Below, piece after piece: positions 28,604 to 36,719 of a stretch of 39,470 nt of DNA. The translations under genes were made by a program, and so were the position numbers. Under the pieces are notes generated by a model. It was not told where the DNA came from and did not search any database. It saw only the letters and a program-made list of their open reading frames with translations. How positions within the stretch are numbered: position 1 is the stretch's first letter; the number at the start of each line of letters is the position of its first letter. This DNA comes from Gammaproteobacteria bacterium (GTDB taxonomy: Bacteria > Pseudomonadota > Gammaproteobacteria > Thiohalomonadales > Thiohalomonadaceae), in contig JAPHSX010000036.1 of the NCBI GenBank assembly GCA_026196575.1, positions 1-39,470 of the forward strand. The letters run 5' to 3'.

Positions 28604-31384
28604 TTATGGAAAGAATGAACAGTACTCAACCGCATCCGTCCTGGCATCTTGATACGTCACCGAGCCTGGGACAAGATCCAACAGTGTTGCCACGCCGGTT
28701 GCCGCACTTATCGGGTTCGGAGAACAGATCCTCGCCCAATCGGTGCCGTTGGTTGTGAAAATGACATCTCCACTCCAGCGCTGATTTTTGTTTATCGGTT
28801 TCGTCGTCACGCATGAATAGGCATGCGATTGTACATAACCATCTAGCAGCGCCGGTACGCTCTCCAGCTCACACGCCCCATCGGGATAACCCGGATCACC
28901 CTCCATAGCCACCGCAAGCGAGGTAACCTGGTCCGCAGCAGGGCAGATATTGTGAGTCAAGAGCGGCGAATCTAAGTCTTCACAGTACGCAGTATCACTG
29001 GGATAGTACACAGAGATCGAACCCCGAATGAAGACATCGTCGGTAGTGTTACAGCTGACTAGCGCCGTGCTGCTGGAACTTTCGGTGATCCCGCTACCAC
29101 CCCAGATGGTCTCTCCGGTACAACTGAGCGAGTTATCTACCGGATCACTCACAGTAATGGTACCAGTCCACCCGCTGAGATAATTAAAGGTCACATCGCA
29201 GGTATAGGTGAAGTCCCAGGAGCCATCCACACGCAATACCTCGCAGGCCCCATCCGTGTTTGAGGAAACCAGCGGCAGAGTAGCCGCGGTGGTATCACTC
29301 ACACCGGTCAGGATACCGGTGATCGGCAAGGTCGTCACCGGCCCTGAACAGAAGGCATCAAAGGCCGTCGCGTCAGCCGTAATCTTCTCACCCTCGGCCC
29401 AGGTTTTGCTGGTCTGATTACAGGTGATACCCGCCGGTGGTGTGGCAGTCACGGTGCCCCACCAGCCGCTGCTAATGGCCTCTTCGTATACCGTGCAGGA
29501 GTACGTCGCCACCGTTCCACTATCCGGCATCACATCGCACTCCACCGGCTCCGCCAAGGTGCCATTCAGATTGGTGCGCACGGCGGTCACGGTGGTTCCG
29601 GCAAGCTCGCCCACATCGTTCATATAGGCGGTCAGCGAACCGGTAATGGTCATTTCGGCCAGTGGCACGCAGGCAAAGTTCTGGCCGGTTTGGTTGCTGG
29701 TGATCGCCGTATAGTCAATCGCAGGGTCACACAACAAACCAGGGCCTGGCGTCACATAGACCGACCCGGTCCAACCATTGCCCCAGTCATAGACAAGGCA
29801 GGCGTAATTAACTGAACTTTTGCCCGTAACCTCAGTGGCGACAAGAGCTTCAAGGTTGGCCAGACTTTCGACAAAGGAGCAGTTATCGGGATTTACGGAG
29901 TTGAGAATTTCCGTGCCATCCAGTACGGCCGGAGCGGACACCGAGACCGTGCCGGTAACATAGTAGGCCAGGGCCGGGCCGCGCGAGGGGTCGTAGGGAC
30001 AGTAATTTTTGGCGTAGTGCCCTGTCTTGAAGGTGTCCAGATATTTGAACGTCTCGGGTACCAGCTCTTCATTCAGGCAGACAAAGTCCGTGGAGACCCC
30101 ATAAAAGAGATCACCGGCGCTGCCATCACTGTTTGTGTCCGAGTCAGCACGAGTCAACGCATTGAGACACTTTGTGCCCGTTGCGGTGCCGGTTATACGC
30201 GTCACCACAAAATCATGACCGTAATAACGTGCCGGCCACGCAGGGTCGGGCAGCACCACGGCATCGCCAATACCCTGTGAATAGTAGAGGGTACCCTCAG
30301 GCAGCAGAACCGGCGAGCTTGCACTCCCGATAAAGGTCATGCCGCGATAAACCCGGCGGATTGCCAACTCCATCTGCCGCCAGTTATTGGTGCCGTCGCC
30401 ATCCTCAACGTTAGGTGATGTCGGGTCACCTATACAGGCGTAGTCCTGATTGCCTCCATCGTTAAAAATAACACCGATGTTTCCGTGCCAGCCGCCACCC
30501 AAGTAACAGGTGTAGTCGTAATACTCATAATTGCCGTTGGGCGAGGTGGTGGTTATGTTGGGGATATCACGCGCGCAATAGGCGGCGTCGGATGCCAGCA
30601 CATAGATATCGGCAAGATCCACTGTGGGATTGCCATCTATATCCCGATAGACACGCCCGGAGATCTTTACAAAGTCGAGACAGCTGCCACTTACACAGGC
30701 ATCCTCCAGGGTGAGTACGATATTGTAGGTGCCATCGTCATTGGCCGTGGTATCGACCAGCACGGTGTCATCACCCACATCAAAAATGGTTACGGTACCG
30801 TCATCGTTTGCGGTGCCCGCGTCGAGCTGATCCTGGGTCACCGTGCCGTCGCCCAGATAGGCCCGGCCGGTGGCCGAAGGGACCAATGGGGTAAAATCGT
30901 TGGAGGCCAGATCGGCCGTTCCACGGGGGTTTTTCCAGCCCAAATTGGTGTTAAGTGAAACCGTTTGCAGCCCCTGGCGCAGGTCGGTCCAGCTGACATT
31001 GACCACCACGCTACAGGAGTCGGCCGCGCACGCCACATCCCACTGTCGGGAGAAGTCGGCGTTAACGCCGCTAATGGCCTCTGCGGTGGTGGGGTAGGTC
31101 TGGTCGACGACATCCGTGGTGAACTCCAGAGTCGTATCGAGCGTGGCGTCCATCAGATTGGCAACCAGTCCCGGCTCGGTGGAGTAGGTACGCAATTCGT
31201 CAAGTTTCTGTTGCGCCAGCTGCACCGCCTCGCTGCGCGCCTTGCTGTAGGCGCTGCCCGCCACCAGCGTGCTCTGGAATTTTGCCACCGCCAACAGGCC
31301 AAACGAGAGCACGACCAACGCGATCAGCGCCTCAATCAGGCTAAAACCTGACATCTTTTTCACCGTATAGGTTCCCTTCGCCAT
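28604..31384 (-). CDS. Giant PilV-like minor pilin with cysteine-rich repeats
   Basis: This roughly 926-residue prepilin-like protein has a class III signal cut before FSLIEALIAL (GFSLIEA, Glu at +5) and a hydrophobic helix typical of PilV. Only about the first 150 residues look like PilV. A linker and TIFDVGDD region follow. Then come five divergent repeats, each with Tyr-x-Cys, 4-11 residues, and Trp-x-Gly (YTC..GWHG, YAC..GWTG, YSC..GWWG, YTC..GWTG, YSC..RWSG). The last four repeats each carry a four-cysteine pattern. There are 28 cysteines in all. The ATG follows GGAG by six bases. Ordinary PilV is 150-200 residues, so most of this is an extra surface-exposed module, possibly adhesive. 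Confidence 0.85.
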   Translation of the reverse strand: MAKGTYTVKKMSGFSLIEALIALVVLSFGLLAVAKFQSTLVAGSAYSKARSEAVQLAQQKLDELRTYSTEPGLVANLMDATLDTTLEFTTDVVDQTYPTTAEAISGVNADFSRQWDVACAADSCSVVVNVSWTDLRQGLQTVSLNTNLGWKNPRGTADLASNDFTPLVPSATGRAYLGDGTVTQDQLDAGTANDDGTVTIFDVGDDTVLVDTTANDDGTYNIVLTLEDACVSGSCLDFVKISGRVYRDIDGNPTVDLADIYVLASDAAYCARDIPNITTTSPNGNYEYYDYTCYLGGGWHGNIGVIFNDGGNQDYACIGDPTSPNVEDGDGTNNWRQMELAIRRVYRGMTFIGSASSPVLLPEGTLYYSQGIGDAVVLPDPAWPARYYGHDFVVTRITGTATGTKCLNALTRADSDTNSDGSAGDLFYGVSTDFVCLNEELVPETFKYLDTFKTGHYAKNYCPYDPSRGPALAYYVTGTVSVSAPAVLDGTEILNSVNPDNCSFVESLANLEALVATEVTGKSSVNYACLVYDWGNGWTGSVYVTPGPGLLCDPAIDYTAITSNQTGQNFACVPLAEMTITGSLTAYMNDVGELAGTTVTAVRTNLNGTLAEPVECDVMPDSGTVATYSCTVYEEAISSGWWGTVTATPPAGITCNQTSKTWAEGEKITADATAFDAFCSGPVTTLPITGILTGVSDTTAATLPLVSSNTDGACEVLRVDGSWDFTYTCDVTFNYLSGWTGTITVSDPVDNSLSCTGETIWGGSGITESSSSTALVSCNTTDDVFIRGSISVYYPSDTAYCEDLDSPLLTHNICPAADQVTSLAVAMEGDPGYPDGACELESVPALLDGYVQSHAYSCVTTKPINKNQRWSGDVIFTTNGTDWARICSPNPISAATGVATLLDLVPGSVTYQDARTDAVEYCSFFP
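28619..30667 (-). repeat. Five protein-level repeats in the giant pilin
   Basis: The units are approximately 30434-30667, 29669-29959, 29348-29650, 29051-29326 and 28619-29032, read from N- to C-terminus. A unique stretch of about 155 residues separates the first from the second. They are alignable only as protein; I see no long identical DNA repeats. Confidence 0.7.
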
Positions 31385-31404
31385 GATCTGCTCCTTACCC
31401 CGTA

Positions 31405-32649
31405 TCAATTAAAATCGCGCCAGCTGCCGCCACTGGAAGCGGGGCGTCCGCCCTCCGATGTTCGCCTTAGCACATCCGAGTTGTAGTGAATCTCGAAACT
31501 GCCCGTCAGATTGGAGGGCTCTCCGGCAACCACAATGGAACCCACGCTGTAGGGGTTACCGTGCCCTGACGTGCCTCCCATAACATAGAGCATGCCGTAA
31601 AAATCGGCGTTACCCTGCATGGTGAGCGTACCATTGACGATCATGATTACCGGCGAGATTTGAGCACCGGTGCAGTGATCATTGCCCGGGGGGTCGATAC
31701 CGCAGCCCACGATGGTTCCCGCACTGAGGGTGACATCCCCATCCACCCATATCACCTCGGGATTGGTTGAGAGATGGACTTCGGCACTCACATCATCCGT
31801 GGCCGGGTCGAGATCCATGGTCACCATGCTGTTGCGATACTCGGTGGGAGGCATGCCAAAAAAGTTCTCAAAGAACTCATCCTCCGTCAGATTAGCCAGG
31901 CTGCTGTCCTGCTCAATGACATCGAGGCCGGCAATACCACTATCGGAAGAACCCACCGTGACGCAGGGGGTGGAGGCGTCACCCAGACAGTTGGGATAAC
32001 CCGCATCGGCTGGATTGGCAATGAAGGTGTTTATCGTCGCACTACTACCCAGATCAACCGCACCACCAGACCAGATAGTGGAGTGCCCCTCAGCGTTGTA
32101 GACATCGGCGGAGCCGGAGATAATCGCGGTACCGCGTGTCAGCAGCGGGTTCTCCGGCACATTGGGCAGGGGGTTAACCAGCGCCACCACCTGTGTGATG
32201 GTGCGGGTGGCCATATTGTCATCACTCAATCCTGTCGAAACGATCTCCGTCGCCACGGTATCGCTAGTCGATAGATCCTCCAGTGTCACTGTCACACTGG
32301 CCCCGTTCGCCAGGGTGAAGGTGTTGCTGTCATTGGTACCATCATTATCGGCATCGAACAGAAACTCATCTGCGTCTGGAGTGGAAACATCGGCGGGAAG
32401 AATGCCGTCGCTATCCCTATCCCTGCCACCACCAATGTAGGCCAGGGCAAGCTCCATCCCCGCCTCGGCCGCCTCAAAAGCCATGTTGCTGCGATAGACG
32501 TTGGCCGCGACCTTTTGCTCCACCAACACCGTGCGTGAGGTATTGAGCGAGACCAGGGTGATCACCGCCAGCAGCACCAGCGAGATGAGCAGGGAGGCCG
32601 CCCCCCGCTGGCGGAACTGCAAAGCATCAACCATTACCATTCTTTTCAC
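31405..32649 (-). CDS. pilX: PilX-like minor pilin assembly protein, extended
   Basis: This is an about 414-residue protein. The N-terminal PilX signature RQRGAASLLISLVLLAVITLVSL lacks the usual Glu5 prepilin residue, as PilX proteins do. The helix continues to NMAFEAAEAGMELALAY. The C-terminal 200 residues are rich in short Gly/Ser/Thr strands (GDVTLSAGTIVG; GTLTMQGNADFYGMLYV), suggesting a beta-helix or beta-solenoid. Usual PilX is about 170-200 residues, so this one is roughly doubled. The GTG start at AGGAG plus six is preferred; an ATG nine bases later is possible. The downstream giant pilin begins 20 bases after its stop. Confidence 0.82.
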   Translation of the reverse strand: MKRMVMVDALQFRQRGAASLLISLVLLAVITLVSLNTSRTVLVEQKVAANVYRSNMAFEAAEAGMELALAYIGGGRDRDSDGILPADVSTPDADEFLFDADNDGTNDSNTFTLANGASVTVTLEDLSTSDTVATEIVSTGLSDDNMATRTITQVVALVNPLPNVPENPLLTRGTAIISGSADVYNAEGHSTIWSGGAVDLGSSATINTFIANPADAGYPNCLGDASTPCVTVGSSDSGIAGLDVIEQDSSLANLTEDEFFENFFGMPPTEYRNSMVTMDLDPATDDVSAEVHLSTNPEVIWVDGDVTLSAGTIVGCGIDPPGNDHCTGAQISPVIMIVNGTLTMQGNADFYGMLYVMGGTSGHGNPYSVGSIVVAGEPSNLTGSFEIHYNSDVLRRTSEGGRPASSGGSWRDFN

Positions 32650-32675
32650 ACCTCTCTCCTCACCAACTGATGGCA

Positions 32676-33473
32676 CTATGGAATCTCCCTGACCAGATTA
32701 TTGCGAACCTGCACGCTCTGCGTGAGACTGCCAACCACACTGGCATCATCGGCCAGGGCGGCACTTAACGTAATCGTTACCTGCCGAACCTCCACCACCG
32801 TCTCGCCCGTGTCGGCGGGGTACGAGGCGTTATAGCAGTCCCGCTCGGCGAACACCTCCGCCGCTGCGGCAACCGCCGCGCCGCTCGCCTCATCTTCCTT
32901 ATTGGGTTCACTAAGATTGAGGCACTGGGAATTACCCAGGTCGAAGGTCAGATCGGTGATGGTGATGGAGCTGGTGTCCGTCAGCGACTCCCATGTGCCA
33001 TTGGTACAGTTGTTAACCACGGTGTGCGCCGTGCGCGTCAAAATGGCATTGCCAGCGCCATCCCAGCGAAAACCGAACCCCTCGTTGGTATCCACCCCAC
33101 CGCCATGATTGAGGTCATAGGCATAGACGATACAGGAGCCGCTGCCCTGCGCCCCGGCATTGGCATAGACTCCTCCGCTTAGTGCATGCACCTCCAGCGC
33201 GGTTGAACCCGGTTGCGAAAAGGGATTGGCCGTCGCGGCACCAATGGTACCACCACCCCAGTAACCGGCCCGGCGGATGTCATTCATCATGACACTCATG
33301 ATGGCACCCATATCCTGATTGAGACGGCTGCTCTTCAAGGTGGCGCTACTGCCCTTGATAGTCGAGACATAGACGCTGGTCACCCCGCCGATGACGATCA
33401 TGCCAACCACCGTACCGATCATCAGCTCGACCAGTGAGAGGCCCGCCTGCCACCTTTTGCCACTCATCAACAT
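32676..33473 (-). CDS. pilW: PilW family type IV pilus minor pilin
   Basis: This 265-residue prepilin has the cleavage site before LSLVELMIGTVVG (Gly11, Glu at +5), so the first mature residue is Leu rather than Phe. The helix leads into SSRLNQDMGAIMSVMMNDIRRAGYWGG, a PilW hallmark. The pilin head follows, with several cysteines (SCIVYAYD, VNNCTNG, AERDCYN). PilW joins the tip-priming minor pilin complex in type IV pilus assembly. It overlaps the fimT-like gene by 7 bases. Confidence 0.9.
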   Translation of the reverse strand: MLMSGKRWQAGLSLVELMIGTVVGMIVIGGVTSVYVSTIKGSSATLKSSRLNQDMGAIMSVMMNDIRRAGYWGGGTIGAATANPFSQPGSTALEVHALSGGVYANAGAQGSGSCIVYAYDLNHGGGVDTNEGFGFRWDGAGNAILTRTAHTVVNNCTNGTWESLTDTSSITITDLTFDLGNSQCLNLSEPNKEDEASGAAVAAAAEVFAERDCYNASYPADTGETVVEVRQVTITLSAALADDASVVGSLTQSVQVRNNLVREIP

Positions 33474-34057
33474 GATGCATACCCCGCTACATTCATCGTC
33501 CCGGTGGGGCTACAGATACGCACCCGCCCGATGGTGCTGGAGATCACCCGCATCTCGTAGTCCGTACCACTGTACAGGTAGACCGTGCCATTGGTTGCGG
33601 TGCCACGCACATAGTTGAAGGTGAGCTGTGTAACGCCACCACTGAAGCTGACTGCGCCACCACTGTCGTTACCCATGCTTACCCCGGGGTAGGCGGTACT
33701 GGAGAGCACATTCAACACACGGTCATCCGTGAGGGCATCACCGTCATCAACTATCAGGGTACAGGCCGTCGCATCGGTGCGATCCGTCTCTGTCGGCACA
33801 CAATCAGTGACCGTGCTGACACCCACGGACCAGGTGGTGGAACCGTCCGTGCTGAAGCTGGCGTAAACATCTGCTGAACGGGCGATCGCCTCGGAACGGG
33901 CCAGTTGCAGCTGACTGAAGACCGCCTCCGCCGCGCCGATAAGGCGCCGCTTCTCGAAAAAACCCTTCATCGAGGGTACCGCCATCGACAGCAGCACGCC
34001 CAACACCACGACGGTGACCAGCAGCTCAATCAGCGTAAAACCTTTATCTCGTTCCAC
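33467..34057 (-). CDS. GspH/FimT family minor pilin
   Basis: This 196-residue prepilin opens with MERDKG and the cleaved stretch FTLIELLVTVVVLGVLLSMAVPS (Glu at +5). The head follows RRLIGAAEAVFSQLQLARSEAIARSADVY, characteristic of GspH/FimT pseudopilins. It has a C-terminal cysteine at the very end and others at CVPTET, ACTLIV and ICSP. It is first in the minor pilin operon fimT-pilW-pilX-giant pilin, divergent from pilE. Its role is probably assembly or DNA uptake rather than bulk pilus. Confidence 0.88.
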   Translation of the reverse strand: MERDKGFTLIELLVTVVVLGVLLSMAVPSMKGFFEKRRLIGAAEAVFSQLQLARSEAIARSADVYASFSTDGSTTWSVGVSTVTDCVPTETDRTDATACTLIVDDGDALTDDRVLNVLSSTAYPGVSMGNDSGGAVSFSGGVTQLTFNYVRGTATNGTVYLYSGTDYEMRVISSTIGRVRICSPTGTMNVAGYASC

Positions 34058-34245
34058 TCGTACTCTCCACCACTTTCCACATGTTTAGTGTATAACCTGT
34101 CATCAACTTCCCCAAGCCGACTTCGGCCCACTGGTCCCACCAGATATGCCGCTCGTCAGGATTTGCCGAGTGGATTCACAGGAAATCCATTGCGCGCCGG
34201 CAACAGATGCGATAGTTTCAGCCAACGAAGAGGGAGGAGTGCAAA

Positions 34246-34686
34246 ATGAAAAACCGCGGATTTACCCTTATTGAATTGATGATTGTCGTCGCGATAGTGG
34301 GCATTTTGGCCTCGATTGCGTACCCGGCCTACAACGATTATGTGTACAAGGCACGACGGGCGGATGCGCGATCGGCCCTCAGCGCACTGCAAATGGCGCA
34401 GCAACGGTTGCGTTCCAACTGCCGCTTCTATGCACAAAACCTCGACACGGCCGACAGCTGCGGGGCGAATGCGGGGGCGACCGATGTCAACCATCCGGCG
34501 ACCAGCCCTGATAATTTTTACGACATTGCCATTAGCGCAGGAAGCGCCAGCGGCAATGCCTACACGGCAACCGCCACTGCAAAGGGAGCACAACTGGCAG
34601 ATACCCACTGCGCCGTCTTCACCCTTACCGTGGATGCCGACGACCCAGATGGCGAGCGTACGGCAACAAATACCGACTGCTGGTAA
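34246..34686 (+). CDS. pilE: Type IV pilin, PilE-like
   Basis: This is a 146-residue prepilin with a five-residue leader MKNRG and mature start [28 protein letters not shown], with Glu at +5. The head carries cysteines at SNCRFY, DSCGAN, THCAVF and the C-terminal DCW. The last two cysteines probably form the D-region loop of pilins. It is preceded by GGAGGAG. PilE-type minor pilins assist pilus assembly; whether this is minor or major cannot be told from one locus. I see no sigma-54 promoter in front of it. Confidence 0.9.
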   Translation: MKNRGFTLIELMIVVAIVGILASIAYPAYNDYVYKARRADARSALSALQMAQQRLRSNCRFYAQNLDTADSCGANAGATDVNHPATSPDNFYDIAISAGSASGNAYTATATAKGAQLADTHCAVFTLTVDADDPDGERTATNTDCW

Positions 34687-34717
34687 GAGGCGACCCTGCG
34701 CCACTGTTTGTAACCTC

Positions 34718-34741
34718 GGCAGTGGGGTCCCTCCCACTGCC
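34718..34741. terminator. Possible terminator-like hairpin after pilE
   Basis: GGCAGTGG and CCACTGCC are inverted around an eight-base loop, 31 bases past the pilE stop. No T run follows on either strand, so termination would be weak or factor-assisted. Confidence 0.3.
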
Positions 34742-34796
34742 CTTCACCACCCCTCTATCACCCCACCCGCACGAAGAGTCCCCCCAATGGCGTAAC

Positions 34797-36602
34797 TCAG
34801 GCCACCGCCTCGCACAGCTCGGCCGTGATGTCGGGTTGGCGACGGCGCTCGATATAGAGCACGTTGCCTGCCTGCTGCTTGGCCATGTGTTTGGCGCCGC
34901 TGGCGAGCGTGGCGATATCATGATGGCTCTTGCAGCTGACGGGATCGGGATTTACACAGCCAATGGAGAGACTGAGGAGCGGGAAGAGGCAGTAATTTCC
35001 GCCACGATCCTGCGCCCAGATCCCCGCCTGTTCCACATCCTCCCGCCTGTAGTAATCCGGCACCCGCGCCTCGAAGCGCTGCAGGATCTGCTCGCAGCGA
35101 CTCTGCCAGTCTTCACTGCGGAAGATGACAATAAAATCATCGCCGCCGATATGGCCGACAAAGTCCCGCTGCGCGTCCGTCGCCTCCTGCAGGATCTCGG
35201 CAACCCCCTTGATCACCCGGTCGCCCTTTTCGTAGCCGTACTTGTCGTTATAGGGCTTGAAATGGTCGAGGTCGCAATAGGCGACCACAAATGGCTGACG
35301 CGTTTGCAACAGCTGATCCAGCTCCTCGTAGATCGGCACATTACCCGGCAGCAGCGTCAGCGGGTTGGCATAGCGAGCATTGCGCACCTGCAGTTCGGTG
35401 ATCACCCTGAGCAGGTCGATCACCGAGCCGACACCGCAATAGCGCCCCTCTTCGGTGATAATAAAATCGAGCGACCGATCCTGCTGCATCTGCTCGCTCA
35501 CCATGGTGCTCGCCTGCTCAATCGGCAGGTGCGACGGCAGCATCAGGGTGTGGCTATCGACCAGCCGTGAAACCGGTTTTTTGCCGTGCAACTCGCGCCC
35601 GTAGCGGTTGAGCAGCAGGCTGGTGAGGGTATTGCGGCGCACCAGTCCGAGCGGACGCTCGCCGCTGACCACCGGCAGACTCTCCAGCTGCGGCGCGCTC
35701 TGAAATATTTGCGCGGTCTCCTCCACGCTGGTGGTGGCGCAGATGGCGCTCACCCGATGCATCAACTCACCGACGCACTTCGACAGATAGCCGTGGCTGC
35801 GCTGGGTGGAGGGCTCCTGCTCAAACAGGCTGCGTGCCACGCGGGTCTCGGGCAGCGCCGTGGGGCGGGCAAAGTAGTAGCCCTGAAAGAACTCCAGCCC
35901 CATCTGGCTGACCACGCGGTACTCATCCGCCGTCTCCACCCCCTCGCCCACCACCCGGCAGTCGAGCTCGCGGGCAATGTTGCGAATGGAGCGGACAAAC
36001 TCCTGCTTCACCTTGTCTTCGTGAATGTCCTGCATGAAGTGGCGGTCTATCTTCACATAGTCGGGGCGCAACTCGGACCACATGCGCAATCCCGCGTAAC
36101 CGGCACCCAGATCATCGATGGCGATCTCGAAGCCCATCTCCTTGTAGTGCTGCAGCGCCTCGCGTACCACGTCGTAATTATCGAGCGGGTACTGCTCGGT
36201 CAGTTCGATCACCACCCGCTCAGGGGAGAGCCCGGCCCGTTGCAACATGTCGAGGGTACACCCCGAGCGAAAATCGGGCTGAAACAGGGTCTCGGGACTG
36301 GCGTTGAGAAAGAGTTTTCCCGGCAGATTGAGTCGTTTGAACTGCTGGATCGAGACCTCGCGGCAGAGCAGCTCCAGGTCGACCAGACGAGCGTGGCGCA
36401 CCGCCGTTTCGAACAGATTGACCGGCGCATGCAGCGGGGTGTCGGAGGGGCCGCGAATCAACGCCTCGTAGGCATATATCTCACGCGTCTTGTGGGAGAC
36501 GATGGGCTGAAACAGCACCGTCAACCTGCGCTCGCGGATCACCCTGTCGAGGCAGGCCTCCAGTGATGGCGGCATCGCATCATGTTCTCTATCTTGATTC
36601 AT
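34797..36602 (-). CDS. EAL-CBS-GGDEF cyclic di-GMP signalling protein
   Basis: This 601-residue cytoplasmic protein may make and break cyclic di-GMP. The EAL domain (about 15-255) retains EAL at 46-48, ELTE, DDLGAGYAGL and VGEGVE, so it may be active. Two CBS repeats (about 275-405) follow. The GGDEF domain (about 425-590) has DLDHFKPYNDKYGYEKGD and GGDDF at 486-490, an accepted active variant. The RxxD inhibitory site expected just before GGDDF is missing. EAL before GGDEF is the reverse of the more common order. There is no clear Shine-Dalgarno. It lies just beyond the pilin locus. Confidence 0.92.
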   Translation of the reverse strand: MNQDREHDAMPPSLEACLDRVIRERRLTVLFQPIVSHKTREIYAYEALIRGPSDTPLHAPVNLFETAVRHARLVDLELLCREVSIQQFKRLNLPGKLFLNASPETLFQPDFRSGCTLDMLQRAGLSPERVVIELTEQYPLDNYDVVREALQHYKEMGFEIAIDDLGAGYAGLRMWSELRPDYVKIDRHFMQDIHEDKVKQEFVRSIRNIARELDCRVVGEGVETADEYRVVSQMGLEFFQGYYFARPTALPETRVARSLFEQEPSTQRSHGYLSKCVGELMHRVSAICATTSVEETAQIFQSAPQLESLPVVSGERPLGLVRRNTLTSLLLNRYGRELHGKKPVSRLVDSHTLMLPSHLPIEQASTMVSEQMQQDRSLDFIITEEGRYCGVGSVIDLLRVITELQVRNARYANPLTLLPGNVPIYEELDQLLQTRQPFVVAYCDLDHFKPYNDKYGYEKGDRVIKGVAEILQEATDAQRDFVGHIGGDDFIVIFRSEDWQSRCEQILQRFEARVPDYYRREDVEQAGIWAQDRGGNYCLFPLLSLSIGCVNPDPVSCKSHHDIATLASGAKHMAKQQAGNVLYIERRRQPDITAELCEAVA

Positions 36603-36654
36603 GGCGCCATGGTGCCGCGCCAATATTGCAAAATGATGAAGTACGCCTGCACAG

Positions 36655-36689
36655 AAAAAATCCGCTCACCCCGTTTGGGATGGCGGATT
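36655..36689 (-). terminator. Intrinsic terminator after the SulP gene
   Basis: On the minus strand AATCCGC pairs with GCGGATT with further inner pairing, and a T run follows. It separates SulP from the EAL-GGDEF gene. Confidence 0.85.
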
Positions 36690-36719
36690 CTTTGCCCGGC
36701 CAATTGGCCGTCAGCCGGA

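Noticed and set aside
34183-34197. GG...GC pattern before pilE considered as a sigma-54 promoter
   Set aside because: The GG-GC spacing is nine bases rather than ten and the flanks do not fit, so I do not call it.
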